Program-made: the position numbers and the translations under genes | Shown: positions 35,357-43,746 of the stretch, piece after piece | Numbering within the stretch: position 1 is the first letter of the stretch | How the letters are laid out: each line of letters begins with the position of its first letter | Notes under the pieces: generated by a model | Told to the model about the DNA's origin: nothing | Database searches by the model: none | The model's input: only the letters and a program-made list of their open reading frames with translations | Source: Thermostichus sp047462415 | GTDB taxonomy: Bacteria; Cyanobacteriota; Cyanobacteriia; Thermostichales; Thermostichaceae | Length of the DNA: 64,000 nucleotides | Reading direction: 5' to 3' | Assembly: GCF_047462415.1 (NCBI RefSeq) | Contig: NZ_JANSJE010000017.1 | Location: forward strand, 3,960 to 67,959

Positions 35357-35800
35357 ATGTACAACAATCGTCGCGGTTTTCTTCGCTGGTTGGCTCTCGG
35401 TTTCGGCTCGCTGGCGGGTTTGTTACCGGCCTTGGCCCGGCGCCGTTTTGCCCTTGCCCGGGAAACCAAGGCTCCTGAACCAGAGTTTGTGAAAGTGGCC
35501 AACCTCGCCGATTTCAAAGATGGCCCCTTCAAAGTGGAAAACGCCTTTGGAAAGAACACCGCCACCCTCTGGTTGGTCAAGGATCCCCAAAAAGAAGACT
35601 CTTTCCTGGCTCTGGATGCCGCTTGTCCCCATGCCGGGTGTGACGTGGACTGGCGGGGGGAGAACTTTGTCTGCCCTTGTCATGGCTCGGCCTTTGCTGT
35701 CGATGGCAGCCGTACCCGGGGCCCGGCCAAGGCCGACCTGACCGCTTACAAAGTTAAGGTGGAGAAGGAGGAGATTTTCGTAGCCAAAAGCCAATCCTAG
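35357..35800 (+). CDS. Rieske [2Fe-2S] protein with Tat-like signal
   Basis: A 147-residue Rieske iron-sulfur protein. The N-terminus (NNRRGFLRWLALGFGSLAGL) has a twin-arginine motif and a hydrophobic helix, so it is probably exported folded and stays membrane-anchored. The cluster ligands are intact in CPHAGC and CPCHGSAF, separated by 16 residues (DVDWRGENFV). It differs from the main cytochrome b6f Rieske PetC in having a shorter N-terminal region and no accompanying petA, so it is more like the minor PetC3-type or another electron-transfer Rieske. It stands alone, 44 bases before the glycosyltransferase gene. Confidence 0.85.
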   Translation: MYNNRRGFLRWLALGFGSLAGLLPALARRRFALARETKAPEPEFVKVANLADFKDGPFKVENAFGKNTATLWLVKDPQKEDSFLALDAACPHAGCDVDWRGENFVCPCHGSAFAVDGSRTRGPAKADLTAYKVKVEKEEIFVAKSQS

Positions 35801-35844
35801 GCGGGTAGCCAGCTTTCTGCAAAAGCAGGTAATGGGCTGAGCCA

Positions 35845-37008
35845 ATGAGGCCACCCAGGGAGCGTTGCTACTTGCGCTATTTGTTTGTCTCCACCCCCGT
35901 TGGCCCGCTCGGATCGGGGGCTGGCGGCGGCGTGGAGCTCAATCTTGCCAACCTGACCCGTGTCTTGCTGCAGATGGGATCCCAGGTGCGGGTGTTGGCC
36001 CCCGAGGGATCCCAAATCGACGCATTGCCGGTGGAGGTGATCGAGGCGGTAACCGGCCTTCCCCCGACCTATGCGCAAAGCCAGCGCCGCGACCAGCCGG
36101 TTCAGATCCACACCCCCTCTCTGCTGGCCAATCTGTGGCAGCGGGCTGCCCAACTGCAAGACCAGTTCGATCTGATTGTGAACTGGAGCTACGATTGGCT
36201 GTCGTTTTATTTGACGGATTTTTTCCGCACCCCGGTGGCCCACATCGTCAGCATGGGATCCCTCAGCGACGCCGTCGATCAGGCCTTGGAGCACATTGCG
36301 CAGACCTACCCTGGCCGGCTGGCGGTGCACTCGCGAGCCCAAGCCCAGACCTTTGCCTTTGCCCGCGCCCAGATGGCGGCAGGTCGGGATCCCTTTGTCT
36401 ATCTGCCCTGCGGCGTTGATCTCAGCCGCTACGACTTTGTGCCCGAAGGGAACGGATCCCTGTGTTGGATTGGCCGCATTGCTCCGGAAAAGGGCCTGGA
36501 AGACTGTGCTGCCCTGGCCGAGAAGACGGGAAGATCGGTGGTGCTCCTGGGCCACCTGCAAGAGCCAAGCTACTGGCAGCAGATCCAGGAACAGTACCCA
36601 CAGGCCCAACTGGACTACCGAGGGTTTCTGCCCACATCGCAAATGCAGCGAATTTTAGGGCAATGCTCCGCCTTGGTCATGACCCCCAAGTGGGTGGAAG
36701 CCTTTGGCCTGGTGGCAGTGGAGGCTTTGGCTTGTGGCGTGCCGGTGATCACCTACCGCCGTGGGGGGCCAGCGGAAATTGTTAGCGATGGCGAGACCGG
36801 CTGGGTGGTGGATCCAGACGACGTGGCGGCCTTGGCCAGGGCTGTAGAAAACTTGGATCGCATCGACCGCAGCCGCTGCCGACACCATGCAGAACAGCGC
36901 TATTCCCTGCAGGCCATGGCGGAGCGGTTTTTGGCCTGGAGCGAGGCAATTGGCCGGGATCCCATCTGGGCAGCCCGCGAGGGAGGAGACAGGCAATGGT
37001 ACTATTAA
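35845..37008 (+). CDS. GT4-type glycosyltransferase
   Basis: A 387-residue glycosyltransferase with the GT-B fold. The N-terminal half begins RYLFVSTPVGPLGSGAGGGVELNLANL with the glycine-rich acceptor loop. The C-terminal half has SLCWIGRIAPEKGLEDCAALA and the donor-binding E-x7-E motif in PKWVEAFGLVAVEALACGVPVITYRRGGPAEIV, then GETGWVVDPDDVAALARAV. All this fits GT family 4, retaining enzymes using nucleotide sugars or sugar phosphates; donor and acceptor are unknown. No membrane segment. The PRC-barrel gene follows after 74 bases. Confidence 0.9.
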   Translation: MRPPRERCYLRYLFVSTPVGPLGSGAGGGVELNLANLTRVLLQMGSQVRVLAPEGSQIDALPVEVIEAVTGLPPTYAQSQRRDQPVQIHTPSLLANLWQRAAQLQDQFDLIVNWSYDWLSFYLTDFFRTPVAHIVSMGSLSDAVDQALEHIAQTYPGRLAVHSRAQAQTFAFARAQMAAGRDPFVYLPCGVDLSRYDFVPEGNGSLCWIGRIAPEKGLEDCAALAEKTGRSVVLLGHLQEPSYWQQIQEQYPQAQLDYRGFLPTSQMQRILGQCSALVMTPKWVEAFGLVAVEALACGVPVITYRRGGPAEIVSDGETGWVVDPDDVAALARAVENLDRIDRSRCRHHAEQRYSLQAMAERFLAWSEAIGRDPIWAAREGGDRQWYY

Positions 37009-37082
37009 CTTGATTCTGGCAATCTGCGCCAGACGCGCAGCCCAACGACGCGAACATTTTGACTTACGACAGGGAAACCACC

Positions 37083-37973
37083 ATGACGACTGGGAAAGGA
37101 TCTGTTGCGCTGGTGCGATCAGAGGTTCGTCGGCGGTCACAGGTTCTGGGAACGCAGGTGATCAGCCAGGTCAATGCGGCCCGGCTCGGAGTAGTTAGCG
37201 AAGTTTGGGCAGATCTGGAAGCCAAGCAAGTGCTGGTGCTGGGGGTGCTGGAGAAAGCCTTTGCCGGATCCCCACGGTTGCTGGAGCTGCGGCAAGTGAC
37301 GGCCTTGGGCCAGGATGCCATCCTCGTCCCCAACGATGAGGTTTTCGACGACTTGGATTTGGAAGGCCTGAGCCGGGTGGTTGGCAGCGAGGTGGTTACG
37401 GAAGAAGGGATCCGCCTCGGCAAGGTCAAAGATTTTCAATTTAACTCCGTCTCCGGCCTGATCACGGGTTTAATCCTCTCCAACCTTGGCCTCACCTTTT
37501 TGCCCGGCTTTATCCTCAGCACCTATTTGCTTCCGGCTGATGAGATCGTCTCGGTTGGCGGCGAGCGCCTCATTGTTGCCGATGGCGCCGAAACCCGCCT
37601 GACCCAACTGGCCAAGGGAATCTTGGAAACCCTGGGACTCGGCAAGCCTCCTTGGGAATCCGGAGTCAGTCCTGCCCCTGCCCTGCCCAGTGCGGTCGAG
37701 GGTTCCGCTGTTGAGGAAGACTACGAAGAAGAATACGAGGAGGAGTACGAGGAGGGCGCAGAAGAAGACCCCTACGCCGAAGCAGAGCCGGAACCTCAGA
37801 GCGAGGCGACGCCTCCCCGTCGGCCCGAGCCGCCTCCTGTCTCTGAACAACCGGAATGGGAGCAAGAGTACGCCAAAGAGGAAGCTCCTCCTTCTCCTCC
37901 CGAGCCCACTCCTCCCCCCTCTACGCCCACGGATATCGACCCCTGGGAAGACAAGTCCGGCGAGCCCACCTGA
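37083..37973 (+). CDS. PRC-barrel domain protein with acidic proline-rich tail
   Basis: A protein of 296 residues with two PRC-barrel domains: one in residues about 10-85 (VRRRSQVLGTQVISQVNAARLG) and a second in residues about 90-175 (SRVVGSEVVTEEGIRLGKVKDFQFN and SLGLTFLPGFILSTYLLP-like strand). PRC barrels bind RNA or photosynthetic reaction-centre proteins in other systems. From about residue 205 the chain becomes a low-complexity tail dominated by Glu, Tyr and Pro (repeated DYEEEYEEEYEEG, then PPRRPEPPPVSEQPEWEQ), likely disordered. ATG 37083 is used; the frame is open from 37059. Function unknown. Confidence 0.8.
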   Translation: MTTGKGSVALVRSEVRRRSQVLGTQVISQVNAARLGVVSEVWADLEAKQVLVLGVLEKAFAGSPRLLELRQVTALGQDAILVPNDEVFDDLDLEGLSRVVGSEVVTEEGIRLGKVKDFQFNSVSGLITGLILSNLGLTFLPGFILSTYLLPADEIVSVGGERLIVADGAETRLTQLAKGILETLGLGKPPWESGVSPAPALPSAVEGSAVEEDYEEEYEEEYEEGAEEDPYAEAEPEPQSEATPPRRPEPPPVSEQPEWEQEYAKEEAPPSPPEPTPPPSTPTDIDPWEDKSGEPT

Positions 37974-38024
37974 TGGCGGAGCGTATCCCATCCCCAACGG
38001 ATGCGACGCCTGGGGCGTTGAGGT

Positions 38025-39005
38025 CTATCCCGGCAGGGCAGGATCGGCCTCGGCTAAAAAGCGCAAAGCCACCGATAAAAAAGCTTGCGGCGCTTCGATG
38101 TGGGGGAAAGCAGCTCCCGGCAATCGGTAAACCGGCACCTCTGGCCGCAGAGCGCGATACCGCTCCACCTGCTCAAGGCCGGTAAGGCGGTTCTGTTCCC
38201 CCCAAACCAAAGCCATGGGTTTGGCCACAACGCGAAAGTCGTCTTGAATGGGCAAATTGAGTTTGCCGGTCAAAAAAGAACGGGGAGCAAATTGGGCCCC
38301 CGCCTGGTGAGCCGCCTGATAGTAGTAATCCACCACCGCCTCCTCCAGAGCATACCCCGGCGAGAACAGGCTCTGCTCCGTAAACAGACGTATATTCCAG
38401 GGGGCGGTGATGCCGTTGTAAAAGGCTAATCCCAACACAGGCAGGCTGAGGAAGCCGTAGAGGGCCTCGGCCAAAGGGATCCCCAGCGCCGGGGGGATAA
38501 GGCTGTTGTCTCCCAGGGGGGCGATGAGCAGCAGCTTCTGCCACTGCTGAGGTTGCAGCCGGGCCGAGCGCAGCACAAATCCTGCCGAGAGGGAATTGGC
38601 GATGGCGTGGCAGGGCCGCCCGATCACCTGCCGAACAAAATCCCCGATCAGCTCGGCGTAGAGATAACCGGTGTACTCCAGATCGGGGCGCTCCGAGTTG
38701 CCCCAACCCAACCAATCCAAAGCATAAACCTGATAGTGCTGGCTCAGCTCCGCCATGATGGCGCGGAACTCGTAGCTGGAAGAGCCGGCCCCGATGCCGT
38801 GCAGCAGCAACAAGGGCTGGCCGGATCCCGCCACTTTGTAAAACAGGCGATGGCCCCGCCAAAAGTGGTGCCTCTCCTCTCCCGGCAACAGGCTGGGCAA
38901 AGGCTGGGTGCGAGAAGCAATCCAGGCGTTGAGAACGGCCAGGGCGCCCACCCCGCCGGCTGCAACCCAAAGACCGGTCTTGAAAACTTGGCTCAGCTCC
39001 TTCAT
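38025..39005 (-). CDS. Alpha/beta hydrolase
   Basis: A 326-residue alpha/beta-fold hydrolase with an N-terminal hydrophobic helix (GLWVAAGGVGALAVLNAWI) that probably anchors it. The core has the oxyanion motif LLLLHGIGAGSSSYEF, LDWLGWGNSERPD, the nucleophile elbow ANSLSAGFVL, the acid-strand region MALVWGEQNRLTGLEQVE and the catalytic histidine in AAFPHIEAPQAFL. The type is common in cyanobacteria and plastids (chlorophyll-metabolism-like esterases belong here), but no substrate can be named. ATG 39005 is chosen; the frame extends three codons further. It lies 25 bases downstream of infA on the same strand and takes the place where rpmJ is usually found. Confidence 0.88.
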   Translation of the reverse strand: MKELSQVFKTGLWVAAGGVGALAVLNAWIASRTQPLPSLLPGEERHHFWRGHRLFYKVAGSGQPLLLLHGIGAGSSSYEFRAIMAELSQHYQVYALDWLGWGNSERPDLEYTGYLYAELIGDFVRQVIGRPCHAIANSLSAGFVLRSARLQPQQWQKLLLIAPLGDNSLIPPALGIPLAEALYGFLSLPVLGLAFYNGITAPWNIRLFTEQSLFSPGYALEEAVVDYYYQAAHQAGAQFAPRSFLTGKLNLPIQDDFRVVAKPMALVWGEQNRLTGLEQVERYRALRPEVPVYRLPGAAFPHIEAPQAFLSVALRFLAEADPALPG

Positions 39006-39029
39006 GAGCAGCAACCCCCGCCGGGGATC

Positions 39030-39254
39030 CTACTTTTTCTTGAGGCGGTAGGTGATGCGCCCTTTGTTGAGGTCATAAGGGCTGAGCTCCACCTTGACCC
39101 GATCTCCGGGCAGGATCTTGATGTAGTTACGGCGAATCTTGCCGGAGATATGAGCGAGCACGTTGAAGCCGTTATCCAGATCCACCCGGAACATGGCGTT
39201 GGGCAGGGACTCTGTGACGACCCCTTCCATTTCAATGGCATCTTCCTTAGACAA
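39030..39254 (-). CDS. infA: Translation initiation factor IF-1
   Basis: A 74-residue S1-fold protein that occupies the A site during initiation. The sequence is typical: EDAIEMEGVVTESLPNAMFR, then NGFNVLAHISGKIRRNYIKI and LPGDRVKVELSPYDL, ending RITYRLKKK. The start is TTG 39254 with GGGAGG five bases upstream. In most cyanobacteria infA follows map and precedes rpmJ. Here it is separated from map by a 141-base mobile-element remnant and followed by a hydrolase gene. Confidence 0.97.
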   Translation of the reverse strand: MSKEDAIEMEGVVTESLPNAMFRVDLDNGFNVLAHISGKIRRNYIKILPGDRVKVELSPYDLNKGRITYRLKKK

Positions 39255-39383
39255 GGAGACCTCCCAAAAAACGACACAGTGAGCAACGCACTCCTCACAG
39301 CCGCGACGACACGCGCTGTTAAGAAGTGAAAAAATACTCCACCTCTTCTATCCTAGCTGTTGCAGTCCTTCACTAGGGGATCC

Positions 39384-39524
39384 TTCAGCTAGAAACCGCA
39401 GGAGCCCGTCCCTATACCGTCTCGACCCCTCCCCCCCTATACGGGGAGAGAGGGGGCCCGGGCTGTTGGCTTGCCAACTGCAGGGCTACCCAAAGCCCGC
39501 TCCGTATCGGGGTTGGTTAGTTTA
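39384..39524 (+). mobile_element. Non-autonomous TnpB-element derivative between map and infA
   Basis: A 141-base element starting TTCAGCTAGAAACCGCAG and ending GGTTAGTTTA. Its right half (39465-39524) matches the right end of the TnpB element at 63393-63485: both contain TGGCTTGCCAACTGCAGGG, then GCCCGCTCCGTA and the TAGTTTA terminus, read on the + strand here and the - strand there. Its left end matches the copy at 7831-7938. Nothing coding remains except a fragment of the tnpB 3' end. The terminal TTTA overlaps the map stop codon. Confidence 0.72.
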
Positions 39525-40331
39525 GGACTGAAAAGACGTGCGATCGGTCAAAATCTCTGCTCCCGATTCGGTGACCAAGACCGTGTGCTCGAACTGAGCC
39601 GACCAAGCGCCATCCACCGTAACCACCGTCCACCCATCCGACAACACTCGGGTGGCCTCTCCTCCTGCATTCACCATGGGCTCAATGGCCACGGTCATGC
39701 CGGAGCGCAGCTTGGGATTGGGCAGATCGCGGGTGCGATAGTTGGGGAATTGCGGCTCTTCGTGCAGGTTGCGCCCCACCCCGTGACCGACATACTGCTT
39801 CACCACAGAATAGCCCCGCCCCTCGATGTAATCTTCAATGGCACCCGAAACATCCTGCAGCCAGACGCCGTGGCGCACCTGGTCGATGCCCGTCTGCAAG
39901 GCTTTGGCCGCAGTATCGATCAGATCCCGGGCTGCATCGCTCAGGGGTTCTAGGCCGATGCTGAGGCAAGAATCCGCATGCCAGCCCTCCACAACGGCGC
40001 CGAAATCCACCTTGACCACATCTCCCGGCTGCACCACTTTGCGGGGACTGGGGATCCCGTGCACCACCTCGTGGTTAATGCTGACACAGACGCAGGCCGG
40101 GAAGCCGTAGTAGCCTTTGAAGCTGGGCAGAGCGTTCAGTTCGGCCACCCGTCGCTCGGCGTAGGCATCGATATCTGCCGTCGTCCAGCCCGGCTCTAAG
40201 CGCTCGGCGATCTCCTGCAACACTTGGGCCACCACCCGCCCGGCCCGCCGCATTTTTTCCACTTCGCGGCGAGATTTGATCTCGATGAGCTGCATGCCCC
40301 GCCGCTGCTTCTCAGCTCCTGGTCTGATCAC
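39522..40331 (-). CDS. map: Methionine aminopeptidase, type I
   Basis: MAP removes the initiator methionine from nascent proteins. The 269-residue product has the type I pita-bread fold with the metal ligands in VKVDFGAVVEGWHADSCLSIG (two Asp), VGHGVGRNLHEEP (His), MTVAIEPMVN (Glu) and the final SAQFEHTVLVTESGAEILTD (Glu). The start is GTG 40331, with a perfect AGGAGG five bases upstream, overlapping the adk stop as GTGA. The stop codon TAA (39522-39524) is formed by the end of the adjoining mobile-element remnant. Confidence 0.96.
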   Translation of the reverse strand: MIRPGAEKQRRGMQLIEIKSRREVEKMRRAGRVVAQVLQEIAERLEPGWTTADIDAYAERRVAELNALPSFKGYYGFPACVCVSINHEVVHGIPSPRKVVQPGDVVKVDFGAVVEGWHADSCLSIGLEPLSDAARDLIDTAAKALQTGIDQVRHGVWLQDVSGAIEDYIEGRGYSVVKQYVGHGVGRNLHEEPQFPNYRTRDLPNPKLRSGMTVAIEPMVNAGGEATRVLSDGWTVVTVDGAWSAQFEHTVLVTESGAEILTDRTSFQS

Positions 40332-40909
40332 GCTGTCCTCCTGAAGCCGTCCAAAAGAGCCTGCAGATGTTCTTGTACGGATTCCATCGGCTGGTTGCCG
40401 TTGACTCGCTGCAAGCGCCCCTTGGCCGCATAAAAATCGATCAGGGGAGCCGTCTGCTGCCGATAGACCTCCAAACGCTTGAGAATCACCGAGGGATCCG
40501 CATCATCGCTGCGCCCCTGTTCCTTGCCCCGGGCCAACAGACGGGCCACCACCACTTCGTCCGGCACATCCAAGTTGAGGACGCAGTCGTAATCTTGCCC
40601 CAGCTCGCGCAGCAGCTCTTCCAGGGCTTCCGCCTGGGCTAGGGTGCGAGGAAATCCGTCCAGGATCCAACCCTGCTCTGGAGACTGCTGCAACTGGCCT
40701 CTGACCATCCCGATCAACACCTCATCGGGCACCAGCTCTCCCGCGTCCATGTATACTTTGGCCTGGCATCCCAGCGGGGTCTGGGCCTTCACCTCTGCCC
40801 GCAGCAGATCGCCTGTGGAAATTTTGGGCGTGTGGTAGATGGCCGCCAGCCGCTCCGCCTGTGTACCCTTGCCCGCCCCCGGCGGCCCCAAAAAGATCAA
40901 CCTCGGCAC
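40328..40909 (-). CDS. adk: Adenylate kinase
   Basis: Adenylate kinase (ATP + AMP to 2 ADP), 193 residues, short-lid form. Motifs are VPRLIFLGPPGAGKGTQAERL (P-loop), ISTGDLLRAEV (AMP site), WILDGFPRTLAQAEAL and VPDEVVVARLLARGKEQGRSDD. No zinc-finger lid is present, as is normal in cyanobacteria. The start is GTG 40909, which shares its G with the secY stop codon TAG, and the gene ends in a GTGA overlap with map. Longer reading of the frame to 41080 is out-of-frame secY sequence and should be discarded. Confidence 0.96.
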   Translation of the reverse strand: MPRLIFLGPPGAGKGTQAERLAAIYHTPKISTGDLLRAEVKAQTPLGCQAKVYMDAGELVPDEVLIGMVRGQLQQSPEQGWILDGFPRTLAQAEALEELLRELGQDYDCVLNLDVPDEVVVARLLARGKEQGRSDDADPSVILKRLEVYRQQTAPLIDFYAAKGRLQRVNGNQPMESVQEHLQALLDGFRRTA

Positions 40910-42207
40910 TACTGCTTGACCATCCCTTCGTAGCGTTGTGAGATGACATAGGTCTGGATTTGTTTGGAGGTCTCGATCGCCACCCCCACCAAAATCAGCA
41001 GCGAAGTCGCCCCCAAACCTTGGAAAGTGGTGATGCCGGTCGCCCGCTCCACCGTCGTCGGGATGATGGCCACCGCACACAAGAATAGGGCTCCCAGCAG
41101 CGTCAGCCGGTTGAGGATCCCTTCGATGTATTCAGCCGTAGCCTTGCCCGGTCGCACCCCTGGAATACTGGCCCCCATCTTCTTCAAGTTTTGCGCCAGA
41201 TCCACCGGGTTGATGATCAAGGAAGCATAGAAGTAGCTGAAGAAAAGGATCAGCACGAAATAGAAGGGAATGTAAAACCAGGAGGTGGGAGATAAAAAGT
41301 TGGCCACCTGCACCAACGTTAGGTTCTGGGTGTACTGAGCCAAAGCCAAGGGCAGAGACATCACCGAGTAGGCGAAGATGATCGGCATCACCCCCCCTTG
41401 GTTTAGCCGCAGGGGCAGGTAGCTCTTCTGCTCGCGGAATAGTTTGTTGCCCACCTGGCGCTTGGCGTAGACGATCGGGATCTTGCGGCTGCCCTCTTGG
41501 ACAAAGACAATACCGACAATGGTGGCCAAAAAGATAGCCGTCAACAGCAAGATGCCGCCGATGGTGCTGCTATCGGCGCGGGCCAAGCTGATGGTCTGGC
41601 CCAGGGCGCGGGGCAGCGTGGCCACGATGTTGACAAAGATCAGCAGCGACGGGCCACTGCCCACCCCCTTTTCCGTGATCATTTCCCCCAACCACATGAC
41701 GAACATGGATCCCGCCGCCAGAGCCAAGGTGGTGGAGGCCATAAAGGCCAGCTCATTGGTGGTGTTGGCAAACTCCCGCACCCAGAAGGAGATGCCGATG
41801 CCCTGGATGATGGCCCAAATCAAAGTAACGTAGCGGGTGTACTGAGAAATCTGTCGCCGCCCCTGTTCTCCCTCGTTTTTCTGCAGGTTCTCCAGGGCCG
41901 GAATGGCCGAGACCAGCAGTTGCATGATGATGGAAGCGTTGATGAAGGGCAGGATCCCAAGGGCGAAGATCCCGAGGGCAGAGATACCGCCTCCGGAGAA
42001 GATATCCAGAAAGCCGAACACTGGGCTGTTGGCGGCCTCGGCGGCAAAGCGGGCCCGGTCAATGCTGGGGATCGGAATGTAGATGCCCAGCCGCACCAAC
42101 AACAACAGTCCTAGGGTCAGCAACAGACGGCTGCGCAGGCCAGAGGCCATCGCCATCTGCATGAAGGTCTCTTGGGCGGAGGGAGCAGAGCCTCGTGTGT
42201 CAGCCAT
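40909..42207 (-). CDS. secY: Preprotein translocase subunit SecY
   Basis: The channel subunit of the Sec translocon, 432 residues with ten membrane helices. Recognisable landmarks are the first helix (LLLTLGLLLLVRLGIYIPIP), the plug region following it, the helix-5 block with GMWLGEMITEKGVGSGPSLL-like GIGSGPSL signature (here EKGVGSGPSLLIFVNI), the cytoplasmic loop QEGSRKIPIVYAKRQ and the terminal GATSLLILVGVAIETSKQIQT. It serves plasma and thylakoid membranes. It is in the spc operon, 105 bases after rplO, and is directly followed by adk with one shared base. Confidence 0.96.
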   Translation of the reverse strand: MADTRGSAPSAQETFMQMAMASGLRSRLLLTLGLLLLVRLGIYIPIPSIDRARFAAEAANSPVFGFLDIFSGGGISALGIFALGILPFINASIIMQLLVSAIPALENLQKNEGEQGRRQISQYTRYVTLIWAIIQGIGISFWVREFANTTNELAFMASTTLALAAGSMFVMWLGEMITEKGVGSGPSLLIFVNIVATLPRALGQTISLARADSSTIGGILLLTAIFLATIVGIVFVQEGSRKIPIVYAKRQVGNKLFREQKSYLPLRLNQGGVMPIIFAYSVMSLPLALAQYTQNLTLVQVANFLSPTSWFYIPFYFVLILFFSYFYASLIINPVDLAQNLKKMGASIPGVRPGKATAEYIEGILNRLTLLGALFLCAVAIIPTTVERATGITTFQGLGATSLLILVGVAIETSKQIQTYVISQRYEGMVKQ

Positions 42208-42312
42208 AGGTAAAGAAAACCTCGCAGGAGCAAAGGGCCAGGTGAGCTACTTACCACTCTACGCTTCCGCTGGGGAAGTCGGCAAAATGAAATGCTGCCA
42301 ACCTCGGCCCAT

Positions 42313-42780
42313 CTAGGAGCCGGCGGCTTGGGATCCCACAAGCTCGACCCGGCCGCCGGCTGCCTCGATCTTGGCTTGGGCTGAGGGGGTGATGGCAGCC
42401 GCCCTGATCGTCAGGGGCACGCCGATTTCCCCATCTCCCAAGATCTTCAGCGGGCCATCGTTGGTGGTCACGATCCCCCGTTCCATCAGACTTTCCAGGC
42501 TAACCTCGCTGCCGGCAGGCAGCTCTGTCAAGGCGCGCAGGTTGATCAGCGTGTACTCCAGACGCCGGGTGTAGCGGGGGAAATGTTTAAGCTTGGGCAA
42601 ACGCCGATAAAGAGGGGTCTGGCCGCCTTCAAAGCCGGGTCGCGTGCTGCCTCCCTTGCGGGCCTTCTGCCCTCGCATCCCCTTGCCACAGGAGGCTCCC
42701 TGCCCGGCAGCAACGCCACGGCCCAGGCGCCGCCGCCGCCGCCTCGAACCTGCTTGAGGTCGAATGTCTTCCAGTCGCAT
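42313..42780 (-). CDS. rplO: 50S ribosomal protein L15
   Basis: L15 (155 residues) of the large subunit. The N-terminus has the Arg/Gly-rich rRNA-binding tail (RRRRRRLGRGVAAGQGASCGKGMRGQKAR) and the body has GFEGGQTPLYRRLPKLKHF and INLRAL. It follows rpsE directly; no rpmD (L30) is present between them, which is the normal cyanobacterial state. The 3' end lies 105 bases before secY. Confidence 0.97.
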   Translation of the reverse strand: MRLEDIRPQAGSRRRRRRLGRGVAAGQGASCGKGMRGQKARKGGSTRPGFEGGQTPLYRRLPKLKHFPRYTRRLEYTLINLRALTELPAGSEVSLESLMERGIVTTNDGPLKILGDGEIGVPLTIRAAAITPSAQAKIEAAGGRVELVGSQAAGS

Positions 42781-42815
42781 GGCTTCCAGCTCCCTTGCTC
42801 TATATCATGGGTTCA

Positions 42816-43352
42816 TCACTTGCTGAATAGGCGGCGCACATCGATATCTCGATCTTGAGCCACCTGTTCAAAGGTTCGCATCCGCCGCAGCGCATCAATG
42901 GTGGCACGGGCATTGTTGAGGGGGTTGCTGGATCCCAGTTGCTTGGCCAAGCTGTTGCGTACACCTGCCAACTCCAGAACGGTGCGCACCGCTCCCCCGG
43001 CGATGACGCCTGTGCCGGGAGCTGCTGGCATCACCAAGACGGCGGCACCGCCACCTGCCCCCCGCATGGGATGGGGGACGGACAATCCTTTGGTGAGGGG
43101 AACTTCAATGAGGTGCTTTTTGCCGTCCACCACTCCCTTGCGCACGGCCCCGATCACGTCGTTGGCTTTGCCCACGCCGACTCCAACTTGGCCGCGCTCG
43201 TTGCCGACCACCACCACCGCGCGAAAGCTCAGTTTTTTGCCGCCCTTGACCACCTTGGTGACGCGCCGAATCTGGATAACCCGTTCTTGCCACTCGGTGG
43301 GTTGCTCTTCGCGGCTTTTTTTGCTTCTGCGACGTTCTCTCTGCTCAGCCAT
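42816..43352 (-). CDS. rpsE: 30S ribosomal protein S5
   Basis: S5 (178 residues), involved in decoding accuracy and mRNA unwinding. The double-stranded-RNA-binding domain is seen as ERVIQIRRVTKVVKGGKKLSFRAVVVVG, followed by GVGKANDVIGAVRKGV and the C-terminal VRTVLELAGVRNSLAKQLGSSNPLN. The N-terminus is a charged RERRRSKKSREEQ tail. It is preceded by rplR with 18 bases between. Confidence 0.97.
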   Translation of the reverse strand: MAEQRERRRSKKSREEQPTEWQERVIQIRRVTKVVKGGKKLSFRAVVVVGNERGQVGVGVGKANDVIGAVRKGVVDGKKHLIEVPLTKGLSVPHPMRGAGGGAAVLVMPAAPGTGVIAGGAVRTVLELAGVRNSLAKQLGSSNPLNNARATIDALRRMRTFEQVAQDRDIDVRRLFSK

Positions 43353-43370
43353 GTGCCTTTTCCTCAGTAG

Positions 43371-43739
43371 CTAGAACTGTAACCCCGCCTCTCGGGCAGC
43401 CTCTGCCAGCGCTTGAACGCGCCCGTGATAAAGCTTGCCCCCCCGATCGAAAACCACGCGAGAAATACCCATTTGCAAGGCCCGCTCGGCAACTGAGCGG
43501 CCCACCAAGGCAGCCGCCTCTTGGGTGGCCGTCCCGGTCTCTTTAAATTTTTCGCGCAGCTCCGTGTCCAGGGTGGAGGCAGAGGTTAGGGTATGCTGAG
43601 CTACATCGTCGATCACCTGGGCGTAGATGTGTCGATGGGAGCGAAACACAGCCAGGCGAGGCCGCTCGGCAGTGCCAAAGACCTTGCGGCGAATGCGGCG
43701 ATGGCGACGTTGGGTGGTGATTTTGCGGTTGGTTTTCAT
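43371..43739 (-). CDS. rplR: 50S ribosomal protein L18
   Basis: L18 (122 residues), a 5S rRNA-binding protein. RHRRIRRKVFGTAERPRLAV at the start and HIYAQVIDDVAQHTLTSAST are typical, as is the end FDRGGKLYHGRVQALAEAAREAGLQF. It lies between rplF and rpsE with short spacers, in the standard spc order. Confidence 0.97.
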   Translation of the reverse strand: MKTNRKITTQRRHRRIRRKVFGTAERPRLAVFRSHRHIYAQVIDDVAQHTLTSASTLDTELREKFKETGTATQEAAALVGRSVAERALQMGISRVVFDRGGKLYHGRVQALAEAAREAGLQF

Positions 43740-43746
43740 AGGCTAT

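Noticed and set aside
40910..41080. Extended adenylate kinase start at 41080
   Set aside because: Overlaps secY out of frame; family sequence begins at the GTG at 40909, which shares a base with the secY stop.
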